Below are positions 46,633 through 56,897 of a DNA stretch of 64,000 nt, piece by piece. Source of the DNA: an uncultured Paracoccaceae bacterium (GTDB lineage Bacteria; Pseudomonadota; Alphaproteobacteria; Rhodobacterales; Rhodobacteraceae). The DNA is taken from NCBI GenBank assembly GCA_947496535.1, contig CANMDE010000004.1:186001-250000 (forward strand), in the 5' to 3' direction. Positions within the stretch are counted from its first letter, which is position 1. Each line of letters begins with the position of its first letter. The translations under genes and the position numbers were made by a program. Below the pieces are notes generated by a model, which was not told the origin of the DNA, did no database searches, and saw only the letters and a program-made list of their open reading frames with translations.

Positions 46633-47583
46633 TTATTTGACGACAACCGCTATGCAGTTCGCGCCTTCCGCCTCGAGCGCAACGCAGAAACGGCGGGCGT
46701 CGGCACGGTTTTCAAAACCGTTCGCGCGCAGCCTGTACCACGTCCCACTTGTCTGTGTGCTGACCTGAATGACCCGTTCCTTGCCATCCATAAGCTCTGT
46801 AAATTTACCTTCCAGACGGCCCCACTCGGTCGCAGCCAGATCCGGTGATGGGAAAGCACCCAGCTGCACAAGATTGGTGCCTGCCGCGAATTCTGTCGTT
46901 GTGACGGCAACCTCTTGCGTCGCAGCCTCGGCCCGAGGCGCAGGCGCAGCTTCAACCGGCTGCGTTGCAGGTACCCGCAAACTTGCCGGGCGCGATGCCG
47001 GGCGAAGTGAGACAGCCACACCCGGCACAGAGGCCGCGATGATTTCCGGCTTCGGCTCTGCATCCAATTCCGCTAAAGGCTCTATACCGGCAGCCAACTG
47101 ATCGGCCAAAGCCTCAATATCGTCCACAGGGGCAGTTTCAGCATTCGGAGCGACCAGATTGGCAGTGTTGACAGCCGCAGCCACATGGGTCGCGTCATCT
47201 TGGTTGACCTCTGCAGGAACAACCTCATCGGCCTCGGCCATTGGTTGCACCTCAAGGTCTTCCTGCTCAAGATCGGCATTCCGTGGTGCAAGAACCAGAC
47301 GATCTTCGGGGGCGCCTGCCTCACCTTCGGCTGCAACTTCGTTCACCGCAAGACCGGTATGTCGCGCCACATCGCCGCCCGGGTTGTCCGGCAGAACCCG
47401 CATATCGCCTTCCATGGCGCGGACCACTGGAATGCCGCTTACATCTCGCATGATCAGCTTATAGCCCCAAAGGCTGACACCAACGATCAACGCCAGCGAA
47501 ATAGCTGCACCTGCATAATTAACGAAAACACTGGCGCGACCTGCGCCTTGCGACGGGACCTGCCCCGCATCAAAAACTGCCAT
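46633..47583 (-). CDS. SPOR-domain cell-division/wall protein
   Basis: This 316-aa protein has a short cytoplasmic N-terminus, one membrane helix (about 25-45, VNYAGAAISLALIVGVSLWGYKL), a long acidic and Ala/Pro-rich linker, and a C-terminal SPOR domain (NLVQLGAFPSPDLAATEWGRLEGKF...YRLRANGFENRADARRFCVAL). SPOR domains bind peptidoglycan stripped of side chains at the division site. Location between argS and nagZ is conserved in Rhodobacterales. It is probably periplasmic, anchored in the inner membrane. Confidence 0.88.
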   Translation of the reverse strand: MAVFDAGQVPSQGAGRASVFVNYAGAAISLALIVGVSLWGYKLIMRDVSGIPVVRAMEGDMRVLPDNPGGDVARHTGLAVNEVAAEGEAGAPEDRLVLAPRNADLEQEDLEVQPMAEADEVVPAEVNQDDATHVAAAVNTANLVAPNAETAPVDDIEALADQLAAGIEPLAELDAEPKPEIIAASVPGVAVSLRPASRPASLRVPATQPVEAAPAPRAEAATQEVAVTTTEFAAGTNLVQLGAFPSPDLAATEWGRLEGKFTELMDGKERVIQVSTQTSGTWYRLRANGFENRADARRFCVALEAEGANCIAVVVK

Positions 47584-47655
47584 CTCTGCCTCGTTGCCCG
47601 TGCCGTTTCGGCTTGGTTGGGTCGTTTATACTTGCTCGATCCGGCAGGTCGTACG

Positions 47656-49398
47656 TTATCGCATCTCTTCCGCCGGCGTGACACCAAGAATAGCAAGCCC
47701 GTGCGAAATAACAATTGCCACGGCCCGAATCAGGGCGATTTTCGCTTGTGTTGTTGCGATGTCACCATCTTGCAGGAAACGCAGCGACGGATCGTCATTG
47801 CCCTTGTTCCAAAGCGCATGAAATTCAGAAGCTAAATCATAGAGATAGAAGGCGATCCTGTGTGGTTCATGCCCCTTGGCAGCAATCTCGACCAGACGCG
47901 GCCATTCTGCCAGCTTCTTGATGACAGAAAGCTCTGCCTCATGGCCCAGTTGGGACAAATCCGCCCGCTCAAGTGCATTATCATCAACTACAATCCCGGC
48001 CTCCTCAGCCTTCTTCACAACCGAATTCACCCGTGCATAGGCATAGTTCACGTAAAAAACCGGGTTGTCCTTTGACTGCTCAGTCACCTTGTCAAAGTCA
48101 AAATCCAACGGCGCATCATTCTTGCGGGTCAGCATATGGAACCGGGTCACATCCGGGCCAACCTGATCGACCACGTCCCGCAAGGTCACGAATGTCCCTG
48201 TCCGCTTGGACATCTTGAACGGCTCGCCATTCTTGAACAGCTTCACCAGCTGCGTCAGCTTCACATCCAGCGGCACCTCACCATCGGACAACGCGGAAAC
48301 CGCCGCTTTCATCCGCTTTACATAGCCGCCATGATCCGCGCCGAACACGTCGATCAACTGGTCAAACCCGCGTTGCACCTTTTCATAGTGATACGCGATA
48401 TCGGGGGCAAAATAAGTCCATGACCCATCCGACTTCTGCACCGGCCGGTCCACGTCATCACCATGCTCGGTGGACTTGAACAGCGTCTGCTCGCGGGGTT
48501 CCCAATCTTCCGGCATCTTGCCCTTGGGCGGTTCAAGAACACCCCGATAAATCAGACCCTTCTCGTCCAACTCGGCAATCGCTTTTTCGATCAACCCCGT
48601 GCCATATAGCGATTTTTCGGAAAAGAAGTTATCCATTTTAATGCCCAGCTGGCCCAGATCCTCACGGATCAGATCCATCATGGCATCAGTGGAGAATTCA
48701 CGAACTTCGGCGAGCCAGAACTGCTCTCCCTTGTCGACAAACGCGTCGCCCACCTTTTCCTTCAAGGCCTGACCAACCGGGATCAGATAGTCGCCGGGAT
48801 ATGTCCCATCCTCGAACGCAACTTCTTGGCCATGGGCCTCAAGATACCGCAGATAGACCGACCGGGCGAGCACATCGACCTGCGCCCCACCATCATTGAT
48901 GTAATATTCGCGGGTGACATCAAAACCGGCATAATCCAGTAGGCTGGCCAGCGCGTCGCCAAAAACGGCCCCGCGCGTATGTCCGACATGCAAAGGACCG
49001 GTCGGATTGGCCGAGACATATTCGACCATAATTTTTTGGCCTTGCCCCAAGGTGGATTGACCAAAATCAGGATCGCTCAACGCCGCTTTGACAACACCCT
49101 GCCAGACCGCAGGTGCCAGCCGCATATTCAGAAACCCTGGCCCAGCAACCTCTGCCGCCTCGACCTGCGGATCATCCAGCAACTTTGTCGCCAGCGCTTC
49201 TGCAATGGCGCGTGGGTTCATCTTGGCAGGCTTGGCCAGCACCATCGCGGCATTCGTCGCCATGTCACCATGTGCGGCATCGCGCGGCGGCTCGACCGTC
49301 ACGGCAGCAAATGAAAGACCATCAGGCAAAGTGCCTTCGGCCACCAACTGATCAAGACAGGCCAGCACGCGAATGCGGATATCGGCGAATAGGTTCAT
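47656..49398 (-). CDS. argS: Arginyl-tRNA synthetase
   Basis: This 580-aa class I synthetase charges tRNA-Arg. The signature motifs are present: PLHVGHTRG (HIGH-like), and [11 protein letters not shown] (KMSKS-like). The C-terminal anticodon-binding DALR domain has [11 protein letters not shown]. It is the first gene of the argS-SPOR-nagZ-scpAB operon; the ATG is at 49398. Confidence 0.97.
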   Translation of the reverse strand: MNLFADIRIRVLACLDQLVAEGTLPDGLSFAAVTVEPPRDAAHGDMATNAAMVLAKPAKMNPRAIAEALATKLLDDPQVEAAEVAGPGFLNMRLAPAVWQGVVKAALSDPDFGQSTLGQGQKIMVEYVSANPTGPLHVGHTRGAVFGDALASLLDYAGFDVTREYYINDGGAQVDVLARSVYLRYLEAHGQEVAFEDGTYPGDYLIPVGQALKEKVGDAFVDKGEQFWLAEVREFSTDAMMDLIREDLGQLGIKMDNFFSEKSLYGTGLIEKAIAELDEKGLIYRGVLEPPKGKMPEDWEPREQTLFKSTEHGDDVDRPVQKSDGSWTYFAPDIAYHYEKVQRGFDQLIDVFGADHGGYVKRMKAAVSALSDGEVPLDVKLTQLVKLFKNGEPFKMSKRTGTFVTLRDVVDQVGPDVTRFHMLTRKNDAPLDFDFDKVTEQSKDNPVFYVNYAYARVNSVVKKAEEAGIVVDDNALERADLSQLGHEAELSVIKKLAEWPRLVEIAAKGHEPHRIAFYLYDLASEFHALWNKGNDDPSLRFLQDGDIATTQAKIALIRAVAIVISHGLAILGVTPAEEMR

Positions 49399-49477
49399 GA
49401 GCGTTCCAGAACAAATGTTTGCGGCGGTTTACCACCCCACCGTCACAGGGCAAGCGAACTTTTCAAAGTAATTGCTG

Positions 49478-51310
49478 TCACTGCCCGGGCGGCTGGTCGC
49501 CTTCACCTTCACGAGCAGGACGAAACGCAATAATTCGCACATCCGGTGCACCTTTGACCTCTTCGTCCTTTCGGATCAATCGAATGTCGCCATTGGGCGC
49601 AAGCCGTGCAAACAGATGCGCTTCTGTTCGTTCTGCCCGCCAGTCTTCGAACGTGTATTCCTCGGTCAGTCTTGTGATGCGGAACGTCCAACCGTCGCGG
49701 ATCAATTTGTTCATACCGGCATGCGTCTCATCCACGCCAAACATCCGCCCGCCCAAGGTTCGGGGAAGCTGATGCCGGGCGCTCTCATTCTTTTCGCGCA
49801 TGATCTGAAAAACATTGTCGCGACCAAACTCCGGTGCCAGATCGGTGGCGACCAGCGTGTTATAAGCATCATTATCGGTCGCTGCGATCAATGTCGCATA
49901 GCTGACCAACTCCAACCGCTGCTCGGCTGCCTCAGACAAGATATCGCCTGAAAACGTCGAAATCCCCACGGTCCGCGCACCGCGCAGATTGCCAAAGTTC
50001 GGATCGGTCATCAGAACCGGCACTTCGGCTTTCTGCAAGGCTTCGGCAAAGGCCGTCGTCCAGGGCGAGCCACCGATTATAATGACGCCGGGTGTGTCAG
50101 AGCCCGTCAGCCCCAGCCACCTTGCAAACGGCGCAAGCGTAAATCCGTGCAAGACGACGGTGACAGAAACAAGGGCAAAGGCCAAAGGCCCGATCAGCGC
50201 GGCATCCGCGAACCCCAGTTCAAAAAGCCGCTCACCGAACAACCCGGCAACAGCGACTAGAACCACCCCGCGCGGACCGGTCAGGGCCACCAAAAGCTGC
50301 TCTTTGAAAGGTACCCCAGATCCCACAAGAGACGCCAACACCGTCAGCGGGCGGGCCACCAGAACCACCATAAGAACAAAGGCCACCGCACGCCAATCCA
50401 GCTGCGCCAAAGCATTGAAATCAAGGCCCGCAGCCAAAAGGATAAACACCCCGGACACCAAAAGAACTGTGGCATGTTCCTTGAAACGTCGCAGTTCTTC
50501 GTAGCTGGGCAGGTTCGAATTCGCGATCACGATCCCCATGATGGTCACGGCCAACAACCCGCTCTCGTGAAGAATGTAATCAGACACGGCGAAAACGCCC
50601 AAAAGCAGTGAAAACAGCACAGGCACTTTCATATATTCCGGCACCCAACCACGTTTGAACGATCTGGCCAGACCAAAGCCTGCAGCCGCTCCAAAGGCCG
50701 TGGCGATGCTGATCCCGACAAATAGGTCTATTGCAGCAGCGCTCACTGTGGTCGCCGTATTGAGTACCAAAACAACCTCAAACGCCAACACTGCAGCCAA
50801 TGCCCCAATCGGGTCATTCACAATCGCTTCCCATTGTAGCAAGGCCGCAGGGCGCTTTGCCAATCGGGCGGTGCGCAGCAAGGGGGCAATCACCGTTGGC
50901 CCGGTGACAATCATGATGCCACCGAACACCGCAGCGCTTTCCCAGCTGAGCCCGGCACCATAACGCAGGGTCAGCGCAGAGGTCAGCCAGCCAAGCGGCG
51001 CACCAATGAAAACAAGGCGTTTCACACCCTTGGCCGCGTCCTGCAATGAATGCAGATTGAGCGTCAGACCACCCTCGAACAGGATAATTGCCACCGCGAT
51101 GGATATGATCGGCCCCATCAACGGCCCAATATCCCGAGCTGGGTCAAAAACCCCCGCGACCGGACCAATCAGAATGCCCGCAACAAGCATCAACACAATC
51201 GCAGGCATCCGCATCCGCCACGCCAACCATTGCGAGCCGACACCAAGTGCGCCCACCAGCGCAAAGGCCATCACAGGGGCCATCGCCCCAGCTTCACTTT
51301 CAATTGCCAT
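49478..51310 (-). CDS. Cation:proton antiporter (CPA1 type)
   Basis: The 610-aa protein has about 12 hydrophobic helices in the first 400 residues, with the Na+/H+ exchanger core motifs (ILFEGGLTLNLHSLQDAAKG and TGPTVIAPLLRTARL-QWEAIVNDPIGA, containing the Asp of the transport site). A cytoplasmic C-terminus of about 200 residues has a Rossmann-like GVIIIGGSPWTTAFAEAL and resembles TrkA-N-like regulatory domains. It exports Na+ or K+ in exchange for protons. Its ATG at 51310 lies within the dgt 3' end (11-base overlap), so the two are coupled. Confidence 0.88.
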   Translation of the reverse strand: MAIESEAGAMAPVMAFALVGALGVGSQWLAWRMRMPAIVLMLVAGILIGPVAGVFDPARDIGPLMGPIISIAVAIILFEGGLTLNLHSLQDAAKGVKRLVFIGAPLGWLTSALTLRYGAGLSWESAAVFGGIMIVTGPTVIAPLLRTARLAKRPAALLQWEAIVNDPIGALAAVLAFEVVLVLNTATTVSAAAIDLFVGISIATAFGAAAGFGLARSFKRGWVPEYMKVPVLFSLLLGVFAVSDYILHESGLLAVTIMGIVIANSNLPSYEELRRFKEHATVLLVSGVFILLAAGLDFNALAQLDWRAVAFVLMVVLVARPLTVLASLVGSGVPFKEQLLVALTGPRGVVLVAVAGLFGERLFELGFADAALIGPLAFALVSVTVVLHGFTLAPFARWLGLTGSDTPGVIIIGGSPWTTAFAEALQKAEVPVLMTDPNFGNLRGARTVGISTFSGDILSEAAEQRLELVSYATLIAATDNDAYNTLVATDLAPEFGRDNVFQIMREKNESARHQLPRTLGGRMFGVDETHAGMNKLIRDGWTFRITRLTEEYTFEDWRAERTEAHLFARLAPNGDIRLIRKDEEVKGAPDVRIIAFRPAREGEGDQPPGQ

Positions 51311-52472
51311 CAATGACCCCCGCCGGAATTTCTTCCCCACCAATCAAGCGCTTATGCTCTTGAATTGCAAACCGATCAGTCATCCCGGCAATGTAATCGG
51401 CCACGATACGCGCCAACGTCATCTGATCAGGTGCGTCCGCCACATCCTTGCGCCACTGTTTGGGCAACTCGCCGGTATTTTCCATAAAGAACGGAAACAG
51501 ATCATCTATCATCTTGGTCACCACTATGCGCATGTCCACCACTGCTGGGGCGCGATACATGCGCTCGAACAGAAACTGGCGGATAACCTTCAGGTCGACC
51601 CAAAGTTCAGGTGAAAACTGTATCACCATGCGACCCGCATGCCGGATGTCATGCACGCTACATGGATTAATCGTCGCGATATTGCGGCGACTGATCGTGA
51701 TAACGTCTTCAACCAGCATACCAAAGAACCGGCGCAGGGCCTCATGCCGTCGCCGGTAGTAATTCAGCCCCGGATACCTCGCATCCACGCCAGCAAAGCA
51801 TTCTCGCAAGATAGGCAGTTCCGCCAACTCGTCCGTACTGAACAATTCCGCACGAAGTCCGTCATGTAAGTCATGATTATTATAGGCTATATCGTCCGCC
51901 AGAGCGGCCGCCTGCGCCTCTGCGCTGGCATGGGTATTCAACTCCAGATCATGACGTTCATTATAGGCCGCCAAGGCATGCGGAATATCCCCGGTCACCG
52001 GCCCGTTATGTTTGGCGATCCCCTCAAGACTTTCCCATGTCAGGTTCAGCCCGTCCCATTCGGCGTAGTGTCGTTCCAGATTGGTGACGATATGCAGCGC
52101 CTGCGCGTTGTGATCAAAGCCGCCATAAGGCTGCATCAGCGCATCCAACGCTTCCTCGCCCGTATGACCAAAGGGTGTGTGCCCCAGATCATGCGCCAGC
52201 GCGACAGCCTCAGTCAGTTCCACATTCAAATCAAGTGATGCCGCCACCGTCCGGGCCACTTGCGCCACTTCAATCGAATGGGTCAGCCGGGTGCGAAAAT
52301 AATCCCCTTCATGCTCGATAAACACCTGCGTCTTGTGCTTGAGCCGCCGAAACGCCGAGGAATGGATGATCCGGTCGCGGTCCCGCTGGAAAGGAGAGCG
52401 GAATGCGCTTTCCTCTTCCTCATAGAGCCGCCCCCGCGGATTGGCGGGATCGGTTGCATATGGCGCTGCCAT
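51300..52472 (-). CDS. dgt: Deoxyguanosinetriphosphate triphosphohydrolase-like protein
   Basis: This 390-aa HD-domain enzyme of the dGTPase family hydrolyses dNTPs to nucleosides and triphosphate. Motifs present: RRLKHKTQVF, RLTHSIEVAQVARTVA (first His), LAHDLGHTPFGHTGEEAL (HD), and ALADDIAYNNHDLHDG. The ATG at 52472 gives the conserved N-terminus. It diverges from the Fe-S carrier gene across about 75 bases. Confidence 0.94.
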   Translation of the reverse strand: MAAPYATDPANPRGRLYEEEESAFRSPFQRDRDRIIHSSAFRRLKHKTQVFIEHEGDYFRTRLTHSIEVAQVARTVAASLDLNVELTEAVALAHDLGHTPFGHTGEEALDALMQPYGGFDHNAQALHIVTNLERHYAEWDGLNLTWESLEGIAKHNGPVTGDIPHALAAYNERHDLELNTHASAEAQAAALADDIAYNNHDLHDGLRAELFSTDELAELPILRECFAGVDARYPGLNYYRRRHEALRRFFGMLVEDVITISRRNIATINPCSVHDIRHAGRMVIQFSPELWVDLKVIRQFLFERMYRAPAVVDMRIVVTKMIDDLFPFFMENTGELPKQWRKDVADAPDQMTLARIVADYIAGMTDRFAIQEHKRLIGGEEIPAGVIDGN

Positions 52473-52545
52473 GTTTTCTGCCTGTCTTGTTCGTCTTGCC
52501 TGTCCCCCCTATATTCCAACTGTAACAAAACCGATAGGTTGCAAA

Positions 52546-52872
52546 ATGCTGACAATCCCGCCCAAGGTCACACCTCGCGCATTTGAACGGCTCGCCGAAA
52601 TCGGCGCGGCCTCGCAGGGAAAGGCATTGCGCGTCGCCGTAGAGGGCGGCGGTTGTTCAGGATTTCAGTATGAAATCGACCTTGATGACCCGAAAGACGA
52701 TGATCTCTTGCTCAGCGAAAACGGCGAAACCGTCGTGATCGATAGCGTCTCCCTGCCCTTTCTGGCGGATGCGGTGATTGATTTCAGCGAAGAACTCATC
52801 GGTGCGCGGTTCATCATCCAAAACCCCAACGCCACCTCTTCCTGCGGCTGCGGCACGTCCTTCTCGATGTAG
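52546..52872 (+). CDS. erpA: A-type iron-sulfur cluster carrier (HesB/IscA/ErpA)
   Basis: This 108-aa protein has the three conserved cysteines of A-type carriers: GGGCSGFQY in the middle and CGCG near the C-terminus (SSCGCGTSF). It receives an Fe-S cluster and passes it to apoproteins. Whether it is ErpA or IscA cannot be decided, as no isc/suf genes are nearby. The ATG at 52546 is used because an earlier frame to 52441 lies in the upstream region of dgt. Confidence 0.92.
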   Translation: MLTIPPKVTPRAFERLAEIGAASQGKALRVAVEGGGCSGFQYEIDLDDPKDDDLLLSENGETVVIDSVSLPFLADAVIDFSEELIGARFIIQNPNATSSCGCGTSFSM

Positions 52873-52929
52873 GCCCCTTGTGCCATCCCAACTGGTGGGG
52901 CAAAACTGCCCCAAACAAGGGGTGGCCAT

Positions 52930-53709
52930 ATGAAAATCGCGACATTCAACATCAACGGCGTCAAAGCCCGGATCGGCGCGTTGACGGACTGGCTGGATGA
53001 GGCCCAACCCGATGTCGCCCTCCTGCAAGAAATCAAATCCATCGACGAGGCCTTCCCCCGAGAGATCATCGAAGAGAAAGGCTATAACGTCGAAACGCAC
53101 GGTCAAAAAGGGTTCAACGGCGTCGCCATCCTGTCAAAGCTCCCGCTGGAAGACGTCACCCGCGGCCTGCCCGGTGATGACAGTGACGAGCAAGCCCGCT
53201 GGATCGAGGCCACAGTTGTCGGCGATAAGGCGATCCGCATCTGCGGACTTTACCTGCCCAACGGAAACCCAGCGCCGGGGCCGAAATACGACTATAAACT
53301 CGCATGGATGGAGCGCTTGTACAAACGCGCCCAAGACCTTCTGAACGACGAACAGCCCGCGCTGATGGCAGGCGACTACAACATCATCATCCAACCCGAA
53401 GACGCCGCCCGCTCTGACGCATGGCGCGATGACGCCCTGTTTCGTCTAGAAAGCCGCGACGCCTTCCGGCGTATCCAGAACCTCGGTTTCACCGAAGCGT
53501 TCCGCGCGAGCGAGGCTGGCGCTGGCCACTATTCATTCTGGGATTATCAGGCCGGTGCCTGGGACAAAAACGACGGCATCCGGATCGATCATTTCCTTCT
53601 GACACCACAATGCGCCGACTTACTGAACAACTGCTGGATCGAAGCCGACATGCGTGGGCGTGAGAAGCCATCCGACCACGTCCCTGTCTGGGTTGACCTC
53701 GCAGCCTGA
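52930..53709 (+). CDS. xth: Exodeoxyribonuclease III
   Basis: This 259-aa AP endonuclease/3'-5' exonuclease acts in base-excision repair. The AP-endonuclease family motifs are seen: ATFNINGVKARIG, LLQEIKSID (catalytic Glu), MAGDYNIIIQ (Asn/Asp pair), and the C-terminal KPSDHVPVW (catalytic His). The N-terminal start at 52930 fits the family length. It follows the Fe-S carrier gene on the same strand. Confidence 0.96.
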   Translation: MKIATFNINGVKARIGALTDWLDEAQPDVALLQEIKSIDEAFPREIIEEKGYNVETHGQKGFNGVAILSKLPLEDVTRGLPGDDSDEQARWIEATVVGDKAIRICGLYLPNGNPAPGPKYDYKLAWMERLYKRAQDLLNDEQPALMAGDYNIIIQPEDAARSDAWRDDALFRLESRDAFRRIQNLGFTEAFRASEAGAGHYSFWDYQAGAWDKNDGIRIDHFLLTPQCADLLNNCWIEADMRGREKPSDHVPVWVDLAA

Positions 53710-53769
53710 TAATTTATGATTGAAATCAACAATAAGAGCAGTGATACACGTTCGACTGGAAAGTATATC

Positions 53770-54096
53770 ATGCTCAAATTGTATCTTGCGATTGCCATTG
53801 TCTTCTCAACCCTGCCCGGAGCAGTGTCCGCTCAGTGTCGGATTGCCATTGCAGGCACCAATTGCGTCAGCGTACCGCAAAGCCAGAAAGCAGCCCCAAA
53901 ACCCGGACCGGTCAAGGTTGGCGACATGCTGGAACGCGGCGAGTACTCCATGCTGCTGAATGCCAGCTATTATGGGCTTTCAGGCGTGGCCGATGGCTGG
54001 GTCTATATGCGGATTGAAGAAGACATCTACCGCGTAGACTGGAACAGCCACGAAGTGCTCGAACGGGTTACGGATCAAGCCAACGCAAACTGGTAG
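53770..54096 (+). CDS. Small secreted protein of unknown function
   Basis: This 108-aa protein has a signal peptide (1-22, ending AVSAQ) and two cysteines soon after cleavage (QCRIAIAGTNC), then a C-terminal domain with VGDMLERGEYSMLLNASYYGL and VDWNSHEVLERV. I do not recognise it for certain; the last part resembles small RcnB-like or periplasmic regulatory domains. GGAAAG lies 7 bases before the ATG at 53770. Confidence 0.6.
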   Translation: MLKLYLAIAIVFSTLPGAVSAQCRIAIAGTNCVSVPQSQKAAPKPGPVKVGDMLERGEYSMLLNASYYGLSGVADGWVYMRIEEDIYRVDWNSHEVLERVTDQANANW

Positions 54097-54112
54097 CCGC
54101 CTTTCGTTCCCA

Positions 54113-55261
54113 TCAGGCGGTAACGTCGTGATCGTATAACCAGCTCAGCCTGCGCAAAAACGCATCCGGCGCATGTTGGCCCATCAGTCGCAACCCCGTA
54201 TGCGCCACATGCCGAGGCAACCCGCCCAAATGATAACTGCGCGCGTTCCGGTTCGCGGTCTTGATCGCCCTGACCACACGCGGACGCCGTGCGGCTTCGT
54301 AAGCCCCAAGCGCGATCTCAAGATCGGCATGTTCGTTGCAAATGCGTGCCAAAGCATACGCATCCTCGATAGCCAAATTCGCCCCTTGCGCCAAAAACGG
54401 CAGCGTCGGATGCGCCGCATCGCCAAGCAAGACAATCGACCCCGCCGACCATTGCGTGGCCACCGGATGCCGAAACAGGCCCCAAAGGCGGACATCATCG
54501 GCCCCTTCCAGGATCGACTGCAATTCCACACAGGTATCAGCAAAGGCCACACGCATGTTGTCGGGATGGTCGGCGTAGTGCCAACCTTCGTCGGCCCAGG
54601 TTTTGCGGGCCTGAACGGCCACAACATTCATCCGGCTTTCTGACAGCGGATATGTGACCACATGACGGCCCTTTGCCATCCAAATGCGGGCAACCGGTTC
54701 GGCATGATCCTGCGGGACGATTGCCCGCCATGCGACCTGCCGGGTGAAAAAAGGCTTATCGGATGGGGTAACTTGGGACCGGACAACAGACCGAATGCCG
54801 TCGGCGCCAATGGTTAGATCCGGTTTGACGATCCCCTCTGGTGCTTCAAACGCACCACTGGGGCGCGGGGACGTGATTTTGGCGTTCAACACGATCCGCA
54901 CATTCTGCGCCGCACAGCCTCGCGCCAACAGATTGATCAGCGCCGCACGGTGGCAAAATATGTAACGCGGTTTCTGTGTTGAAAGGTCAAACCGGGCAAT
55001 AGCCTCGCCCGACATCGCATCAACCGGGACAACCGCCTCTGCCTCCACCCCGGCCAACGCCAAGGCAGGCGTCAGCCCAAAGGTATGAAGAACACGCATC
55101 CCATTGGGGGTGATCTGGACACCAGCACCTACAGCAGTCAATGCCGGGGCTTGTTCATAGACGGTAACATTTGCCTCGCGGCGTGCAAACGCCAGCGCCG
55201 CAGTCAGGCCACCAATACCACCACCAATAATCGCAACGTTGCGGCCCCTATTGTGTCGCAC
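54113..55261 (-). CDS. FAD-dependent aromatic-ring monooxygenase
   Basis: This protein of about 383 aa is in the salicylate-1-monooxygenase/UbiH group. It has an N-terminal FAD motif GGGIGG (13-18), the DG motif GADGIRSVVR and the third FAD motif LLGDAAHPTLPFLAQGANLAIEDAYAL. It would hydroxylate an aromatic acid with NAD(P)H and O2; the substrate is not evident. The GTG at 55261 places the FAD motif at its usual position; starts at 55297 or 55315 overlap dksA. It follows the dksA stop by 1 base. Confidence 0.9.
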   Translation of the reverse strand: MRHNRGRNVAIIGGGIGGLTAALAFARREANVTVYEQAPALTAVGAGVQITPNGMRVLHTFGLTPALALAGVEAEAVVPVDAMSGEAIARFDLSTQKPRYIFCHRAALINLLARGCAAQNVRIVLNAKITSPRPSGAFEAPEGIVKPDLTIGADGIRSVVRSQVTPSDKPFFTRQVAWRAIVPQDHAEPVARIWMAKGRHVVTYPLSESRMNVVAVQARKTWADEGWHYADHPDNMRVAFADTCVELQSILEGADDVRLWGLFRHPVATQWSAGSIVLLGDAAHPTLPFLAQGANLAIEDAYALARICNEHADLEIALGAYEAARRPRVVRAIKTANRNARSYHLGGLPRHVAHTGLRLMGQHAPDAFLRRLSWLYDHDVTA

Positions 55262-55262
55262 A

Positions 55263-55685
55263 TCAGTCGTCGCGATGAACCTTTTCGCGACGCTCATGAC
55301 GCTCTTGCGCCTCAAGGCTCATGGTCGCAATGGGACGGGCATCCAACCGCTTTAGGGAAATAGGCTCGCCAGTAATCTCGCAATAACCATATTCGCCTTC
55401 GTCAATACGGCGCAGGGCGGCATCGATCTTGCTGACTAACTTGCGCTGACGGTCGCGGGTGCGCAGCTCAAGCGCGCGGTCTGTCTCTTCCGAGGCACGA
55501 TCAGCGATATCAGGGATATTGCGGGTCTGATCTTTCATGCCAGCCACGGTATCGCGGCTGTCTTCCAAAATCTCGTCTCTCCAACCCATTAATTTGCGTC
55601 GGAAATATTCGGTTTGCCGTTCGTTCATAAATGGCTCGTTTTCGGCGGGGCGATAATCATCTGGCAAAAAAGCTTCGGCTTTCAT
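55263..55685 (-). CDS. dksA: DksA transcription factor, single-cysteine variant
   Basis: This 140-aa protein binds the RNA polymerase secondary channel and with ppGpp adjusts rRNA and amino-acid promoters. It has the DksA coiled-coil (about residues 25-90) and the C-terminal region GYCEITGEPISLKRLDARP. Of the four zinc-finger cysteines only C102 remains; the others correspond to T105, S123 and A126. Such cysteine-poor DksA forms fold without zinc. It diverges from the MoxR gene. Confidence 0.94.
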   Translation of the reverse strand: MKAEAFLPDDYRPAENEPFMNERQTEYFRRKLMGWRDEILEDSRDTVAGMKDQTRNIPDIADRASEETDRALELRTRDRQRKLVSKIDAALRRIDEGEYGYCEITGEPISLKRLDARPIATMSLEAQERHERREKVHRDD

Positions 55686-55866
55686 CTTTTAACCTTTTTT
55701 CGGCGCAACGTAACCGGTGGTGGCCTGGTAACAGCGCGCATCGATTATTTTGTTGCTCGTTTAACCACTTGACCTGTCACTGTCACCCCCTCTTTTTAGG
55801 CAGTCGCAAGGTGTTGATGCCGCAGGGCAGCATGATAGATTGGCTTTGCAAATAAAGGGGACGTTC

Positions 55867-56706
55867 ATGCAATTCACCGGTACCGATACTTATGTGGCCA
55901 CCGACGATCTTAAGGTTGCCGTCAATGCGGCGGTTGCACTCGAAAGACCACTGCTCGTTAAGGGTGAGCCAGGCACCGGAAAGACCGAACTCGCCCGTCA
56001 GGTCAGCGCGTCGTTGGGCCTGCCAATGATCGAGTGGCACATCAAGTCCACCACAAAGGCACAGCAGGGCCTATATGAATATGATGCCGTGAGCCGACTA
56101 CGCGATAGCCAACTTAGCGATGCGCGGGTGCATGATGTCGCGAACTACATAAAAAAGGGTAAACTCTGGCAGGCGTTCACTGCCGAAGGCAAAACTGTGC
56201 TTTTGATCGATGAAATCGATAAGGCCGATATCGAGTTTCCGAACGATCTCTTGCAGGAACTCGACCGGATGGAGTTTCACGTCTACGAAACCGGCGAGAC
56301 GGTCAAAGCAGCCCATCGACCAGTCGTGATCATTACATCAAACAATGAAAAAGAACTGCCTGACGCATTCTTACGCCGTTGCTTTTTCCACTACATCCGC
56401 TTTCCGGACATGGATACGATGCGCCAAATCGTCGACGTTCATCACCCCGGCATCAAAGACGCGCTGCTAACCACCGCGCTCACTCAATTTTACGAAGTAC
56501 GCGAAACCGCCGGATTGAAGAAAAAACCATCCACGTCAGAAGTGCTGGATTGGCTCAAGCTGCTATTGGCCGAGGATCTGACCTCGGATGACCTCAAACG
56601 CGATGGGGCGAACGCCCTGCCCAAACTGCACGGGGCGCTCTTGAAGAACGAACAAGACGTGCACCTGTTCGAACGGCTTGCGTTCATGGCCCGTGGCGGG
56701 CGCTAA
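55867..56706 (+). CDS. MoxR-family AAA ATPase (CoxD-like)
   Basis: This 279-aa ATPase has Walker A GEPGTGKTE (33-41), Walker B LLIDEID, sensor 1 ITSNNEKELPDAFLRR and the arginine finger region. MoxR ATPases work as chaperones with VWA partners to insert metal cofactors or activate complexes, as in CoxD/CoxE. Its likely partner is the VWA protein at 59776, about 3 kb away on the same strand. The ATG at 55867 follows AAAGGGG. Confidence 0.92.
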   Translation: MQFTGTDTYVATDDLKVAVNAAVALERPLLVKGEPGTGKTELARQVSASLGLPMIEWHIKSTTKAQQGLYEYDAVSRLRDSQLSDARVHDVANYIKKGKLWQAFTAEGKTVLLIDEIDKADIEFPNDLLQELDRMEFHVYETGETVKAAHRPVVIITSNNEKELPDAFLRRCFFHYIRFPDMDTMRQIVDVHHPGIKDALLTTALTQFYEVRETAGLKKKPSTSEVLDWLKLLLAEDLTSDDLKRDGANALPKLHGALLKNEQDVHLFERLAFMARGGR

Positions 56707-56897
56707 AGCCCTGATGCTCTTACATTTCCATGCCATTCCTCACCAGCATGAGCCTGCGGCATGGAAATGTCCTGATCCGCGTTGGCGCCCGCAAAAAAGG
56801 CAACTACGGCAACTGCGACGATAACAATGGCAATGGCCACGTCGCGCCGCAGGTCGACTAAGTGATCGGATGTTTCGTATGCGTCCTGATATGACAT
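56703..56897 (-). CDS. Small single-pass membrane protein
   Basis: This 64-aa protein has a charged N-terminus (MSYQDAYETSDHLVDLRRDV) and one hydrophobic helix (about 21-39, AIAIVIVAVAVVAFFAGA), then a polar tail. GAGGAG lies 8 bases before the ATG. The stop overlaps the MoxR stop by 3 bases in the opposite direction. I do not recognise the family. Confidence 0.7.
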   Translation of the reverse strand: MSYQDAYETSDHLVDLRRDVAIAIVIVAVAVVAFFAGANADQDISMPQAHAGEEWHGNVRASGL

